Of a DNA stretch of 64,000 nt, positions 1 to 11,241 are shown piece after piece (positions within the stretch are counted from its first letter, which is position 1; every line of letters starts with the position of its first letter). The position numbers and the translations under genes were made by a program. Below the pieces are notes generated by a model. It saw only the letters and a list, made by a program, of their open reading frames with translations, had not been told where the DNA came from and did not search any database. Origin of the DNA: Synchiropus splendidus (Eukaryota > Chordata > Actinopteri > Syngnathiformes > Callionymidae); the NCBI RefSeq assembly GCF_027744825.2, contig NC_071336.1:21523501-21587500 (forward strand), written 5' to 3'.

Positions 1-3000
1 TTGCGATTTAGTACTGGAAAGCAAGTGTCCTTAAAGAAGCACTCAGCTTCTATATCTGCTGTGCTCAGTGTCCTGGTTTGGATTGGCCTGATCAAATGTG
101 ATTATCCATTTGTGTTCTGTGCAATGTATTATGAATATTTTATATTTTTTCTTTGACTAAATCAACCCATCTTGTAGCTTCTCTTAGATTTCAGTTGTCA
201 TCAGATGGATTGAAATTTGTGCTGGCTCCTCTTCTTCTATCTTTTTTGAATGTGTTATTGTGAGAATATATTCAAACAGACATCACTGCCAAGTTCAGCC
301 AACTTGAGACGGCGGCTTGTTTTCTGTCTCAGAAGAAATTAAAATGTATTAATGATATTAGCATGTTTAATTAGAGGCCTGGAGCCCTTTTTTTTGCATT
401 TCTATGTGTTTTCCGAGGTGTCGAGGAAGATTTGTCAAGTGTGACACTGCGTCACTCTTATCAGATGAAGTTGGTAAAGCAAGGGAGGTCATTAAAAACA
501 CAAACTAGCAGACAGCTGCTGCTTAACCGTCTCTCCCTTCCTCTTTCTTTCCCCTCTAGCAAGCTCTGGGCTTGTTGAGTGCTTCAGCGGGAGTTTGGGG
601 TTCAGAGTGTGTGGCTGTAATGTTATCAGGTGACCGGGGGTCAGCCTAATGCGTAACCTCAGAGCAGTAGGCCAGTAAATCATGCCGGCCAGCCCTCCCT
701 GGCCCATTTTGGCCGGCTCTCCCTCCAAGATTTACTGCTCCGTAACCTTAGCCAGTCTGCCAGAGTTCAGGACGGCTAAATTGAATACTAAATCCAAGCT
801 GCCGCCACCCAGCCTGCTCCCGCTCAATTGACAGCCCCCCAAGCCCCACACTGCCTCATGTTTGTGGGCTTTTCTCATTTATCATGAAATGAAACGTCAA
901 GAACGGAAAATAATTGTTCGAGTCGGTGAAGTAAAAATGAAAAAAAGAGAGAAAAAAAAACCCTGTTTGATTGCTTTGAAAGTCCAGACATTCTGCTGAT
1001 GATGTCACTGATATGATACAAATCTGTTTTAGAGACAGAAGAGATGATTGTTTGTGTAAAAATGCAATTTGTTTTCTGCTCTGACTGCCCTCACGCTCTG
1101 ACCTGGAAGAGCAGATTTTAAAATAGATTGATGTTTTTTAAAAAAAATAGTTGGGATTAGACAATCAGATAAACCTTTACATGTCCTGCTGAGTTTTCCA
1201 AAATGACTCTAGCATCGTTGTGGCAATGGTGCTGAGAATAAATGAATTCATTTCATGCTATACTTGTCATGAATACTAGCAATACATGCTAAAGAGGGGC
1301 TTGTTTCTGCTGATCCTTAAAACTGTCAGCCAACACAAAACATCAACATCATGAGTACTGTATCTGGTATTTTTTTCCTCCTCATTTTAATAGTTCATTT
1401 CAAGAAACTTAATAAAATAGCTCAACAGTCACCTGCTTCGTAAGCATGGGGTGATGTGGAGTAACACTGATTTATTTTAAAATATTTTTACATTTATTGG
1501 GCACATAAATCAGCTCCTGTTGACTCCACTGATAATCCTCATCCCTTGTTCAAGCTAGTACATGCAACCGTATTATTTCCTGCCATAAACATGTTTCTTC
1601 TTTTTTACCATTTTATAGCAGATTCGAGCACTTTCTTTTCCCTAGTAACAGCACAAGCAGCCGTACGCACCCGTGTCCAGCGCTTCTCCACCTACAATTG
1701 TGGATATACGAGGAAACTTAAACACCATTGACAGTCACAAATAAAGATGGGTGGAGTGTGTGCTGCATTCTCCCCCTACGATGCAAAGAAAAGGGTTGAG
1801 TGTCATAAATCACCTTTTGATTTATCTAATCAAGCAGGGTCCTGCTGCATGCAGACATTTGTCATCAGAGGAAGGGGGGGTGTAGCGCAAGGTTTATTCG
1901 GGCCCCCCGCTTCACTGGTCTGCAGCTGGTGGAGCCCACATTAGGATGGAGGGATGGTGGAAAGGGAGGAAAAAGTCATCATGTGCATGTGATGCAGACC
2001 TGCACTGAGCAAGGAGTGTTTAGCTCGAGCACATTTCTATTCTCTTTAAGACGCATTTTGGAGTGAATTATTGCCCTTTTTTCTCCCCTTAAAGTTAGAA
2101 GCTATGTGTTTGTCAACCAATTGTATATATGTGTTGCAGGTCAGTACATTTTTGTAGGACACTGGCCAGTTTTAAAATGCAATTCAAAGCCTCAAAACAG
2201 CTTTATTATTCAGTCACTGCCGTTTCAAATTCCTAAGTGGCCAAACAGGGAACTGCTGCTCCCTCAACATTCAAGGTTAACCGACTTTTTTTTTTTTCCA
2301 ATGCCTGAGTGTCATAAGTGTTGATGAAAGCGCTGGGTCGAAGACAGAAGGACAGACGTTGCACGTGCAAGTGCATCTTCATAAACACACAACACAAACA
2401 AAACGTTGACGGTAATCAATGCTGATGCCTGAGCTCTTTCCCAGCCGCGTTCGGAATGTGTCTGCAGCTCCTCGTCTGACAATCGCCTCATCTCTTTTTG
2501 CGGGGATGTAATTTAGTTGCAAATTGGGGGAAAGATGGAGGCCAAAATTGAAAGTTGAAATTAGAAATGGCCATAATAAATGCAGGGGGAGGGGCGGGCG
2601 CTTGAGAAAGGTCAGCGGCGTGTCGGGAGCTTCCATTTTGACCAAGGAGTGTCAGAGGCCTGTCACAGACAGCACGAGACTCATAAACAGTGAAGCTGTG
2701 CCGGGGCCATGACTGGCAGTGGAATACAGGATTACCTCGCTATTCTGAGCTCCAGACCAATTCTGGGATGTTCTTGGAAATTCACATAGTGCCCCTGTTT
2801 TTCCCCGCTTCCTCCCCCTCTCTTGTCACTTTCTTTGACAGGCCAATATTTCAGGCTCCAGATATAGGGGATTACAAATAAAATAAGTGGAACGCCTACT
2901 TAATGCAACAGAATTAAAATGCATGAACAGGCCAGAGGAATTGATATGCGCCCAATACAAACATGAGCCAGGGAATAATATGAAATACAAAATGTTTTTT

Positions 3001-3891
3001 TCTGCCTCTCCATGTATCAGTGCTTTGATTTCTTTTTTTTTTTTTTTTTTCATTTGTGCATCCAGCGTGAAGTGTTGATTCGCAAGAGTGAGGCTCACAT
3101 ATTGCCTTGAGTGACCAGGCGAGGGAGGGGGGGATGATTGCTTAGGGAGAGCGGGAGGAAGAGAGCAGGACTGAGGGAAAGATGGAGGGAGGAAGAGTTG
3201 CTGTGGCTGTGTCTTTGTTTTGCATTGAGTGGGTAAATTGCAGTAGCACGGTCTGTATCTAAGGATGAGGCTAATGAAAGATTTATCACTAGCCGCCGCA
3301 TTTGCTAAATACAACCAGCGGCTGATCTCCTCGCTCTGAGCTCTGTTGTCAACGTCACACATGCTTACACAAACGCATAGACGCAGATGCGCACAAAAAA
3401 AGGGCTCCCACCGTACCACCAGCCGTGACCGCGCTCAGAAAATTTAGCATCTCTTACAGACAGTGAAGTTGTTGAGGCAGCTGGGGAAATGTATATGAAC
3501 TAATGAAGTGTATAATATTACCATAACATTTAATGTATGTCGTGCTGTGATAATGAGCCTGCCCGAGTTTTCTCCATTTCACATGTCCTCAGGGCAGGAA
3601 AAAAAAAAAATGTCAGTGTGTATGAATGTAAATGATGCAGCTCAACTTATCCATGCGTAAGTTGTCTCGCTCTGAAATCATGTAAATGATCACCTATGTT
3701 ACGTCGAATACTAATGTTGCAGTACTGATTTATGCTATTCGGCGAATTATAGTGGCTCAGCCACTTTGTGTGATAGAGGGATTCGAAAGCGTGAAAACGT
3801 GATTTATCAGTTGACTAAAGCAGCTAAGTTATGTGCTAAAACAGATCTATTGTTGGATATTTTCTTATTTTCCTTTTCATTCCTTCTGCAG
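1..3891 (+). other. zfhx4: zfhx4 intron (3' part) upstream of first visible exon
   Basis: I found no exon in this stretch. The open frames here lack family similarity and splice support. It ends in a pyrimidine-rich tract and an acceptor AG at 3890-3891, directly before the first recognisable zfhx4 exon. It holds AT-rich segments with TAAT/ATTA cores (about 330-385 and 2850-2990), a T-run at about 3029-3050 and an A-run at about 3599-3610. The intron assignment follows from the exon at 3892 starting mid-codon, so an earlier exon must lie upstream of the window. The alternative, that a small upstream exon is hidden here, cannot be excluded without a homologous protein alignment. Confidence 0.75.
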
Positions 3892-4025
3892 GAGTGAATG
3901 CCACATCCAAAGACGCCTCTGGACCCAATGTGATGGGCAAACACTCTCTTTCACATGATCGCCAGATGGAAAGTCCACCCAAGAGGCCCAAGTCTGCGGA
4001 AGGGAAGACCTCCTCCAACGATCTG
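3892..4025 (+). CDS. zfhx4: zfhx4 internal coding exon, linker before zinc-finger pair
   Basis: This 134-nt exon is bounded by a TTCTGCAG acceptor and a CTG|GTAAAT donor. It starts with the last two bases of a split codon (phase 1) and ends on a codon boundary, giving 44 complete codons. The peptide begins VNATSKDASGPNVMGKHSLS and contains a basic stretch, SPPKRPKS, that resembles a short nuclear localisation signal. There is no zinc finger here, and the composition is that of a flexible linker. The phase-0 end matches the phase-0 start of the next exon at 4911. I assign it to zfhx4 from position and phase rather than from a strong motif of its own. Confidence 0.82.
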
Positions 4026-4910
4026 GTAAATCATCTCCGTGTTTAGTATGTTGATGATTCAACCTTAAAATACAAACTGGAGTCAATTTGCAAAGTCAAA
4101 TCCAAGGAGTCACTTTGTATTTGTTTTTGATGGAACACTAATAACTCATGAGGCAGGTTCGTCTCACTGAACATTAACCTTCACTGTCACTGTGTGATGA
4201 GATAATAGGAAGCAATTCATGAACTGTAAGCAGAAAAACTGCAAAGCTAAGCGTTCGACGATTGCTGGCACCAGCTTCCTATCAAAGGGTTAAACTCAGC
4301 CCACCGTTCCCCTCTGACAGACCTTTTTAGTATCAAGCACAGAAGTCAAGCCTTTATGTTCTTAAGTGGAATACCTGCACCAGGGCTCCCCTCCCTCCCC
4401 CCACCCCCCCACCCCCCTTTTGCATCTCTTTAAATTATATGTGTTTTTAAATTAGATTATAAAGTATTAGCTCGTCTGGTTGCGGACCCTGTAAGGAGAG
4501 AAGACTTTGTCATTTCAGAAATGGATTCTATTAAGACAGGTGGTGCGGAGGCAGCTATGTTAAGAGTACTCCCTGTAATGAGGGCAAGGCATTGCTGGGC
4601 AGAGTACACACCTTTGTCATTTGTAATCTTCTGATTAAAAATTCCGCTCCACCGTTCTTTTTTTTTTCGGCTAATAAAATTGCATGAGTTGGAAGACTCA
4701 AGTTAATTACCTGAAATGTGGTTTATGAAAAATGGATCGTTATGGCAGGTGAGCATGACGTGAGACAAGTGGGTTGTAAAGAAATTATGTTTGAATTACG
4801 CACTTTATTGGGAATGGCAAGGAAGGAAGGATGGAGTTTGGTGATTGATGAAAGAAGGAAGGCTGCTTTCTAGCTTTAACCTTTTGCATTCTGCTCTCTG
4901 TTTCCTTCAG
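4026..4910 (+). other. zfhx4: zfhx4 intron, 885 bp
   Basis: The intron has a GTAAAT donor and a TTTCCTTCAG acceptor. It contains a C-rich low-complexity tract at about 4388-4418 and otherwise unremarkable AT-rich sequence. I see no gene in it. Confidence 0.85.
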
Positions 4911-5111
4911 GTTCAACAGTGTCCTTATTGCAACTACAGCAGTAAAGATGCTAACCGCATGCAGCTCCATGTGATGTCTCAACATTCCATGCAGCCAGTG
5001 ATCCGCTGCCCACTGTGCCAGGATGTTCTGAGCAACAAGATTCACCTGCAGCTGCACCTCACTCACCTTCACAGCGTGGCACCAGACTGTGTGGAGAAGC
5101 TGATTATGACG
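4911..5111 (+). CDS. zfhx4: zfhx4 coding exon with two C2H2 zinc fingers
   Basis: This 201-nt exon is 67 codons in phase 0 at both ends, bounded by TTTCCTTCAG and ACG|GTATGT. It encodes two adjacent C2H2 fingers. The first runs from [10 protein letters not shown] to HVMSQH. The second runs from [10 protein letters not shown] to HLTHLH. Both show C-X2-C, then about 12 residues, then H-X3/4-H spacing. In the ZFHX family such fingers precede the homeodomain region and contribute to DNA or protein binding in the nucleus. Reading into the following intron meets a stop after eight codons, so retention of that intron would truncate the protein before every homeodomain. Confidence 0.93.
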
Positions 5112-5220
5112 GTATGTAACAGTTATCACAACCTATGAAGTATATACGACATAATGTCATGATTTGGCCACATTCATTTTATCCCTGTATCCAAATGGAG
5201 TAACACATTTTTCGCTTTAG
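5112..5220 (+). other. zfhx4: zfhx4 intron, 109 bp
   Basis: A very short intron with a GTATGT donor and a TTCGCTTTAG acceptor. An in-frame stop shows it is not coding. Confidence 0.9.
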
Positions 5221-5341
5221 GTTGTTGGACCTGACGCACCAACACCAAATAACGTAATGCATTCCCAAACTGGACATGACAAAGGACTTTCCACTGCGGA
5301 TTCGTCCGCTTCCCCCGTTGATGGCTCCGGGAAATCCCAAG
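5221..5341 (+). CDS. zfhx4: zfhx4 small coding exon, Ser/Pro-rich linker
   Basis: This 121-nt exon starts in phase 0 after TTCGCTTTAG and ends one base into a codon at CAAG|GTAAGC. It encodes 40 residues beginning VVGPDAPTPNNV and ending DGSGKSQ, a low-complexity linker without fingers. The leftover G joins the GA that opens the exon at 5433 to make a glycine codon, which confirms the reading frame across the junction. Intron read-through hits a stop within nine codons. Confidence 0.88.
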
Positions 5342-5432
5342 GTAAGCCCCGTAGTTTGCTTTGACCAACGCTTTAATGAAACGGTTCTTATTGATGTGAC
5401 ATTAAGTTGTTAAACTACACTCTCTTTGACAG
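5342..5432 (+). other. zfhx4: zfhx4 intron, 91 bp
   Basis: A minimal intron with a GTAAGC donor and a CTTTGACAG acceptor, close to the shortest length normally spliced in fish. It carries an in-frame stop. Confidence 0.9.
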
Positions 5433-8400
5433 GAAACGCCTTAAAAGATGAGCAAGACAAGAACGAAATGGACCTCCAGAGTGAAGAGCTCAAGCCCCCT
5501 AAGGAGGCATCAGAAGCCCCAGACTGGAAAAGAGCCAGTGGATTAGGACAAGACTGCAAGTCACCAGATACTTTGCAGGAGCATATCAGCGAGCTTCAAA
5601 AGCTCCAGCAGCAGCAGCAGCAGCTGTCTGTATCTGATCGTCACGTCTACAAGTATCGCTGCAACCACTGCAGTCTCGCCTTCAAGACCATGCAGAAGCT
5701 TCAGATACATTCCCAGTATCACGCCATCCGCGCGGCTACGATGTGCAGCCTCTGTCAGCGCAGCTTCAGGACATTCCTGGCCCTCAGGAAACACTTAGAA
5801 AATGGACATCCAGAACTAAGTGAAGCTGAGGTGCAGCAACTCATTGGAAATCTCCCAATTAATGGAGACATCACTGAGAGTGAAGCCAGGGCTTTGGAGG
5901 AAGCGCAGGCCTTTGAGAATGACTTGGACAAAGATGACGAAATGGATCAGGAAGAGAAGCCCAGCCCAACAGGAAGTGACAGCAGCTCTCTGATGGATGA
6001 CATGGGGGCAGAACCAAAACGTACTCTGCCATTTAGGAAAGGACCCAACTTTACAATGGAGAAGTTTTTGGACCCATCTCGACCCTACAAGTGCACAGTG
6101 TGCAAGGAGTCTTTTACTCAGAAAAATATACTCCTGGTCCACTATAATTCAGTGTCTCATCTTCATAAGTTGAAAAAAGTGCTGCAAGAGGCCTCAAGTC
6201 CAGTCCCACAAGAGACAGGAAACAATATCGACAACAAGCCATTTAAATGCAACATTTGCAATGTTGCTTACAGCCAAAGCTCTACACTTGAAATTCACAT
6301 GAGGTCAGTGCTCCACCAGACCAAAGCCAGAACAGCCAAAACTGAGACGAGTAGCAGCACCAGTATCTCCAGCAGTAGTGGTCCAGCGAAAAGTCCTGCT
6401 CCAAGCACACAGGGGAACAGCTCAGACACTGCGAGAAGTGGAACGCCCTCTGCTAACAAAGAAAACAGTACAGACCAAAAAGAAGCCAACAACTCAAAAC
6501 AAGCGTTAGCTTCTGATCATGTTACAGCACAAACAAATACTCATCAGTCAGCACAGTCCTCAGCCCAATTGCAAATGCAGCTTCAGCATGAGCTCCAGCA
6601 GCAAGCGGCTTTCTTTCAGCCACAGTTTCTCAATCCAGCATTCTTTCCCCATTTCCCAATGACTCCAGAGGCATTGCTACAATTTCAGCAGCCACAGTTC
6701 CTCTTCCCCTTCTACATCCCAGGCGCAGAGTTTAATCTCAGCCCGGAACTTGCGCTGCATTCAGCAGCAGCCTTTGGAATGCCCGGTCTGACTGGTTCAT
6801 TTCTAGAAGACTTGAAGCAGCAGATGCAGCAGCAGCATCAGCTGCAGGCCCAGCAGCAGGCTCAACATCAGCAACTGTCTCAGACTCAATCCCAGATCCA
6901 GCAGCAGAAGAACCAACAGCTTCTTAACCAAAAAGCCAAGCTGGAATCAACCTCTGTCCCAGTATCTGACATCCAGATGTCAAGAGAGGCTGAAGAGCAT
7001 TTTGAAAAACATGAAAGCAAGTCCAAGATGGAAAACGGCTGTGATGTCATCATTGATGGGACGAAAGACAACAAAGACATAAAGAAGTCTAAGTTCTCTG
7101 AGCCACTAATTCCCCCACCACGCATAGTGTCAGGTGCAAGGGGCAATGCAGCCAAAGCGCTGTTGGAGAATTTTGGATTTGAACTGGTTATCCAGTATAA
7201 CGAAAATCGACAGAAAAACCAGAAGAAACACAAAGATGGAGGTGAACAAGTGGAAATGAGCACAGACAAACTTGAGTGCGGAATGTGCGGGAAGCTGTTC
7301 TCAAATATGCTCATCCTCAAAAGCCACCAGGAGCATGTGCACAGTCAGTTTTTCCCGTATGGTGAGCTTGAGAAATTTGCCCAACAATACAGAGAGGCAT
7401 ACGACAAACTTTATCCAATAAACCCTGCTTCTCCTGAGACCCCACCTCCACCACCACCGCCGCCACCACCTCCTCCGCCACCTGCTCCTACCCAGGTGAC
7501 AGTATCACAGCCATCTACTCCTACAACAACCAAGTCCCAAACTCCAACGCCTTCTCCTGTTCCTGTGAGTCATCAGACTACACACCAGACAAGTCATCAG
7601 GCTGTGCCACCATCAACACCGCAGCCGCAGCCACCTCCCCAACAACCCACTGCCCCTCCAGCGCCCCCTCAAGTGCCACTCCAAGTTCCTTTGGATCTAC
7701 CGCTATTCCCGCCCTTAATGATGCAGTCTGTTCAGCACCCGGGGTTGCCTCCTCAGCTTGCCCTTCAGTTGCCTACGATGGACTCTCTTTCAACTGACCT
7801 TACGCAGCTTTGTCAACAACAACTAGGTCTTGACCCCAATTTTCTTCGGCAGTCCCAGTTCAAGCGTCCGCGCACACGCATCACTGATGACCAGCTGAAA
7901 ATCCTGCGGGCCAATTTTGACATCAACAATTCCCCGAACGAAGAGCAAATTCAAGAGATGTCCGAAAAGTCTGGCTTGCCCCAAAAAGTCATAAAGCACT
8001 GGTTCCGCAACACGCTCTTCAAGGAGAGGCAGCGGAGCAAAGATTCTCCTTACAATTTTAATATCCCGCCCATTACAACCCTCGAGGATATTAGATTGGA
8101 GTCTCAGCTTGGTACGCATGAGTACTACAGGTCTGACTCTGCTATCAACAAGAGATCTTCCCGGACGAGATTCACTGATTATCAGTTGAGGGTACTACAA
8201 GATTTCTTTGACACGAATGCCTACCCAAAAGATGATGAAATTGAGCAACTTTCAACTGTGCTCAACCTACCGACACGCGTCATCGTTGTGTGGTTTCAAA
8301 ACGCAAGGCAAAAAGCTCGTAAAAGCTACGAGAATCAGGCTGATGCTAAGGACAGTGAGAAAAAGGAGCTGACCAATGAGCGCTACATAAGAACGAGCAA

Positions 8401-10781
8401 CATGCAGTACCAGTGTAAAAAATGCAACATTGTGTTCCCTCGAATCTTTGATCTGATCACTCACCAGAAGAAACAATGTTACAAAGATGAAGATGAAGAG
8501 GGTAATGAAGAAAACTCATGCGAAGACTACATGGATTCTGTGGACCAATGCCAAGCTAAGAGCAGCCATCTGACCTTTGACCCATCCAAGCATCCCCAGG
8601 GGACTGCAACAAGCTCTGGCTCAAGCTCCCCAGTCTCCTCCTCTCCTCTTCCCAGCCTGGGCAAAATCTCCCCCAAACCTGAAGCTGAAACCGAACCCAA
8701 ACAAACCGAGACTGCTCCCTCACCAGTTGTGAAGTCATTGCCAGAACCGAGACCATCAAAAGCTTGTACGCCTCAGCCACCACCTCAGAAAACCCCTCAG
8801 CCACAAATGTCACGACCTCATTCCCAACCCCAGGCAGCTGCAGTGCCGTCAAGCCCCCTCTCGCTCGCACTTTCCTCACTGACAAACAGCCTGCCCCACC
8901 AAATGCTACAGTATCAATGTGACCAATGTAAGATTGCATTCCCGACCGTGGAACTGTGGCAGGAGCACCAGCACATGCATTTCTTGGCCGCCCAAAACCA
9001 GTTTCTTCATTCTCAGTTCCTTGAAAGGCCCATAGATATGCCCTACATGATTTTCGACCCCAACAACCCGCTAATGGCCAGTCAGCTACTGTCTGGAGGT
9101 CTCTCCCAAATCCACTCTCAGGGAAGCTCTGGTCTGACATCTGCTGTTGGGTCAGGGTCAATGAAGAGAAAAATGGATGACAAGGACGAAGGTGGAAATG
9201 ACAAAGATGGAGGAAATAGTGCAGAAGAACAACACAGAGATAAACGCTTAAGAACCACCATCACACCAGAACAGCTTGAGATTCTATACGACAAGTACCT
9301 CCTTGATTCCAACCCAACAAGGAAGATGTTGGATCACATCGCGAGAGAGGTTGGTTTGAAAAAAAGAGTCGTACAAGTCTGGTTTCAAAACACTCGAGCT
9401 CGAGAGAGAAAGGGACAGTTTAGGGCAATAGGGCCCACCCAGTCCCACAAGAAATGTCCCTTTTGCCGTGCACTGTTCAAGGCGAAATCAGCTCTAGATA
9501 GTCACATCAGATCTAGACACTGGCATGAAGCAAAGCAAGCAGGCTTCAGCTTACCACCAAGCCCGATGATGACTCAAGACAATGAAAGAGGTGAAAGCCC
9601 AAAGTTCAATTTCTTTGACTTCACCCAGCTGCCTACCAAGACTGAGCCGAACGAGTATGAGCTGCCCACAGCATCTTCAACTCCAGTAAAAACATCTGAG
9701 GCGCAGATAAAAAACTTCTTAAGCCCTTCATCCTTAAAAGCTGAAAATTGTGATGAAACTGAAGGGCCTAATGTAAATTCAGCAGAAGCATCTTACGAAC
9801 TGAGCAAAGTGGACTTCGATGAGACGTCGTCCATTAACACTGCGATCAGCGATGCTACAACTGGAGACGAGGGGAACAACAACGAAGTTGAGAGCTTCAC
9901 AGCAAATGCGATGGATAAACTCTCTGACTCCAAGCCTAATATGGGGACAAACTCTGATGGTGGAAATGAGAGGTTCCAATTCAGCATGGTCAGTCCGGCT
10001 CTGAGCTTCTCTGGGAAAGACTGTGACTCGTACTACAGCTCCAGAGATGATGACATGGACGAGAACAATGACCGGAGTGAGTCATCAAGCCTGGCGGATC
10101 CCAGCTCCCCAAGTCCATTTGGTGCAGGTAACCCTTTCAACAAGTCTGCCAAAGGAAGCAGTTCTGGGGACAGGCCGGGCCACAAGCGGTTCAGGACCCA
10201 GATGAGTAACTTGCAACTTAAAGTCCTAAAGGCTTGTTTCAGCGACTATCGCACTCCCACAATGCAAGAGTGTGAGATGCTGGGCAATGAAATTGGGCTG
10301 CCAAAGCGTGTTGTCCAAGTGTGGTTCCAGAACGCCAGGGCGAAAGAAAAGAAATTCAAGATCAACATTGGAAAGCCATTCATGATCAGTCAAGGCTCAC
10401 CGGAAGGGCCTCGGCCTGAGTGTACTTTGTGTGGTGTAAAGTACACTGCACGCATGTCCATCCGAGACCATATCTTTTCCAAACAGCACATCACCAAAGT
10501 GCAAGAAACCCTGGGGAACCAGGTAGACAGAGAAAAGGACTACCTAGCACCAACCACTGTTCGACAGCTAATGGCACAGCAAGAGCTGGACCGCATGAAG
10601 AAAGCTGGTGAGGGACTGGGCCTGCCTGGCCAGCAGCAGCAGAATGCAGTGGACAACAATAATGCACTTCATGGCCTTAGCCTGCCCTCAGGCTACCCAG
10701 GGATATCTGGCCTCCCGCCAGTGCTTCTTCCTGGGGTCAATGGGCCATCATCACTTCCTGTTTTTCCACCCAACACACCTG
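5433..10781 (+). CDS. zfhx4: zfhx4 giant exon: four homeodomains and nine zinc fingers
   Basis: One uninterrupted 5,349-nt exon encodes about 1,783 residues of the ATBF-type transcription factor ZFHX4, a nuclear DNA-binding regulator of development. C2H2-type fingers begin near 5660, 5744, 6092, 6251 and 7277. Homeodomain 1 is at about 7859-8038 (third helix has HWFRN), followed by homeodomain 2 at 8150-8329 (VWFQNARQK). Fingers near 8415 and 8917 come next, then homeodomain 3 at 9239-9418 (VWFQNTRAR), a finger near 9456, homeodomain 4 at 10181-10360 (VWFQNARAK) and a finger near 10421. The helix-3 W48, F49 and N51 are kept in all four domains, so each looks able to bind DNA. Linkers are rich in Gln (5602-5622, 6585-6930) and Pro (7441-7493). 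The exon starts two bases into a Gly codon and ends one base into a codon at CCTG|GTGAGT. An ATG just upstream at 5426 lies in the intron and is not the start. Confidence 0.96.
5602..5622 (+). repeat. CAG run encoding poly-Gln
   Basis: A short in-frame CAG-rich run encodes about six glutamines after a KLQ context and just before the first zinc finger of the giant exon. Longer mixed Gln-rich tracts (CAG, CAA, CAT, CTG codons) follow at about 6585-6930. Confidence 0.85.
7441..7493 (+). repeat. Poly-proline tract in zfhx4
   Basis: A run of CCN codons with mixed third bases encodes about 16 near-continuous prolines between the fifth finger of the giant exon and homeodomain 1. Mixed codons suggest selection for the protein tract rather than recent slippage. 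A second proline run follows in the last exon at about 11344-11380. Confidence 0.85.
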
Positions 10782-11241
10782 GTGAGTTAGTATGACAAAA
10801 AGAAGTTTAATAGACTAGAAGTTTTATGAACTGATCCTTTAATTTTACGGTACCTCTGTTTATTCTAAACCGCTGTGTTGTAAACCACAGTTTTTTTTAT
10901 TTTGAAATTCTATTTTAAATGGGAAAATGTGGGATTATAGTGCATGCAAAAGGCAGATAATTCCGACAAGATTCTTTTATATGGTGTGTATCTTAATCAT
11001 GAATTTTGTTTTATGTTTTCTTTTTTGTGTATGTTTTGTATATTTATAATTTAATATATTGGCAAACGGAAGATATTATTGAGCACATGTGACAGTTTTG
11101 CTCCATAACAAAATCTGACAACAGAACAAAAAAAAAAAAAAGATGTATGTTTATCTTGTCATGCAAACAAATTTCCATAGTGATTTGGATTTGAGTATAA
11201 AATATTGAATATTTCCATATTTATATACCACTGTATTTCAG
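10782..11241 (+). other. zfhx4: zfhx4 last intron, 460 bp
   Basis: An AT-rich intron with a GTGAGT donor and a TGTATTTCAG acceptor. The frame stops four codons after the donor (10795), so a transcript retaining this intron would encode a protein lacking the last two fingers and the conserved C terminus. It holds an A-run at about 11128-11141. Confidence 0.92.

Noticed and set aside
2826..3419. 197-codon minus-strand frame in the first intron
   Set aside because: It includes a poly-Lys run from a homopolymer and low-complexity Ser/Pro/Leu. It shows no family similarity or splice support.
5426..5432. ATG at 5426 as the zfhx4 start
   Set aside because: It lies in the acceptor region of a 91-bp intron. 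Three upstream coding exons join in phase.
8556..9161. 201-codon minus-strand frame inside zfhx4
   Set aside because: It is a shadow of the giant exon, whose plus-strand frame has clear fingers and homeodomains. The minus frame has no recognisable domain.
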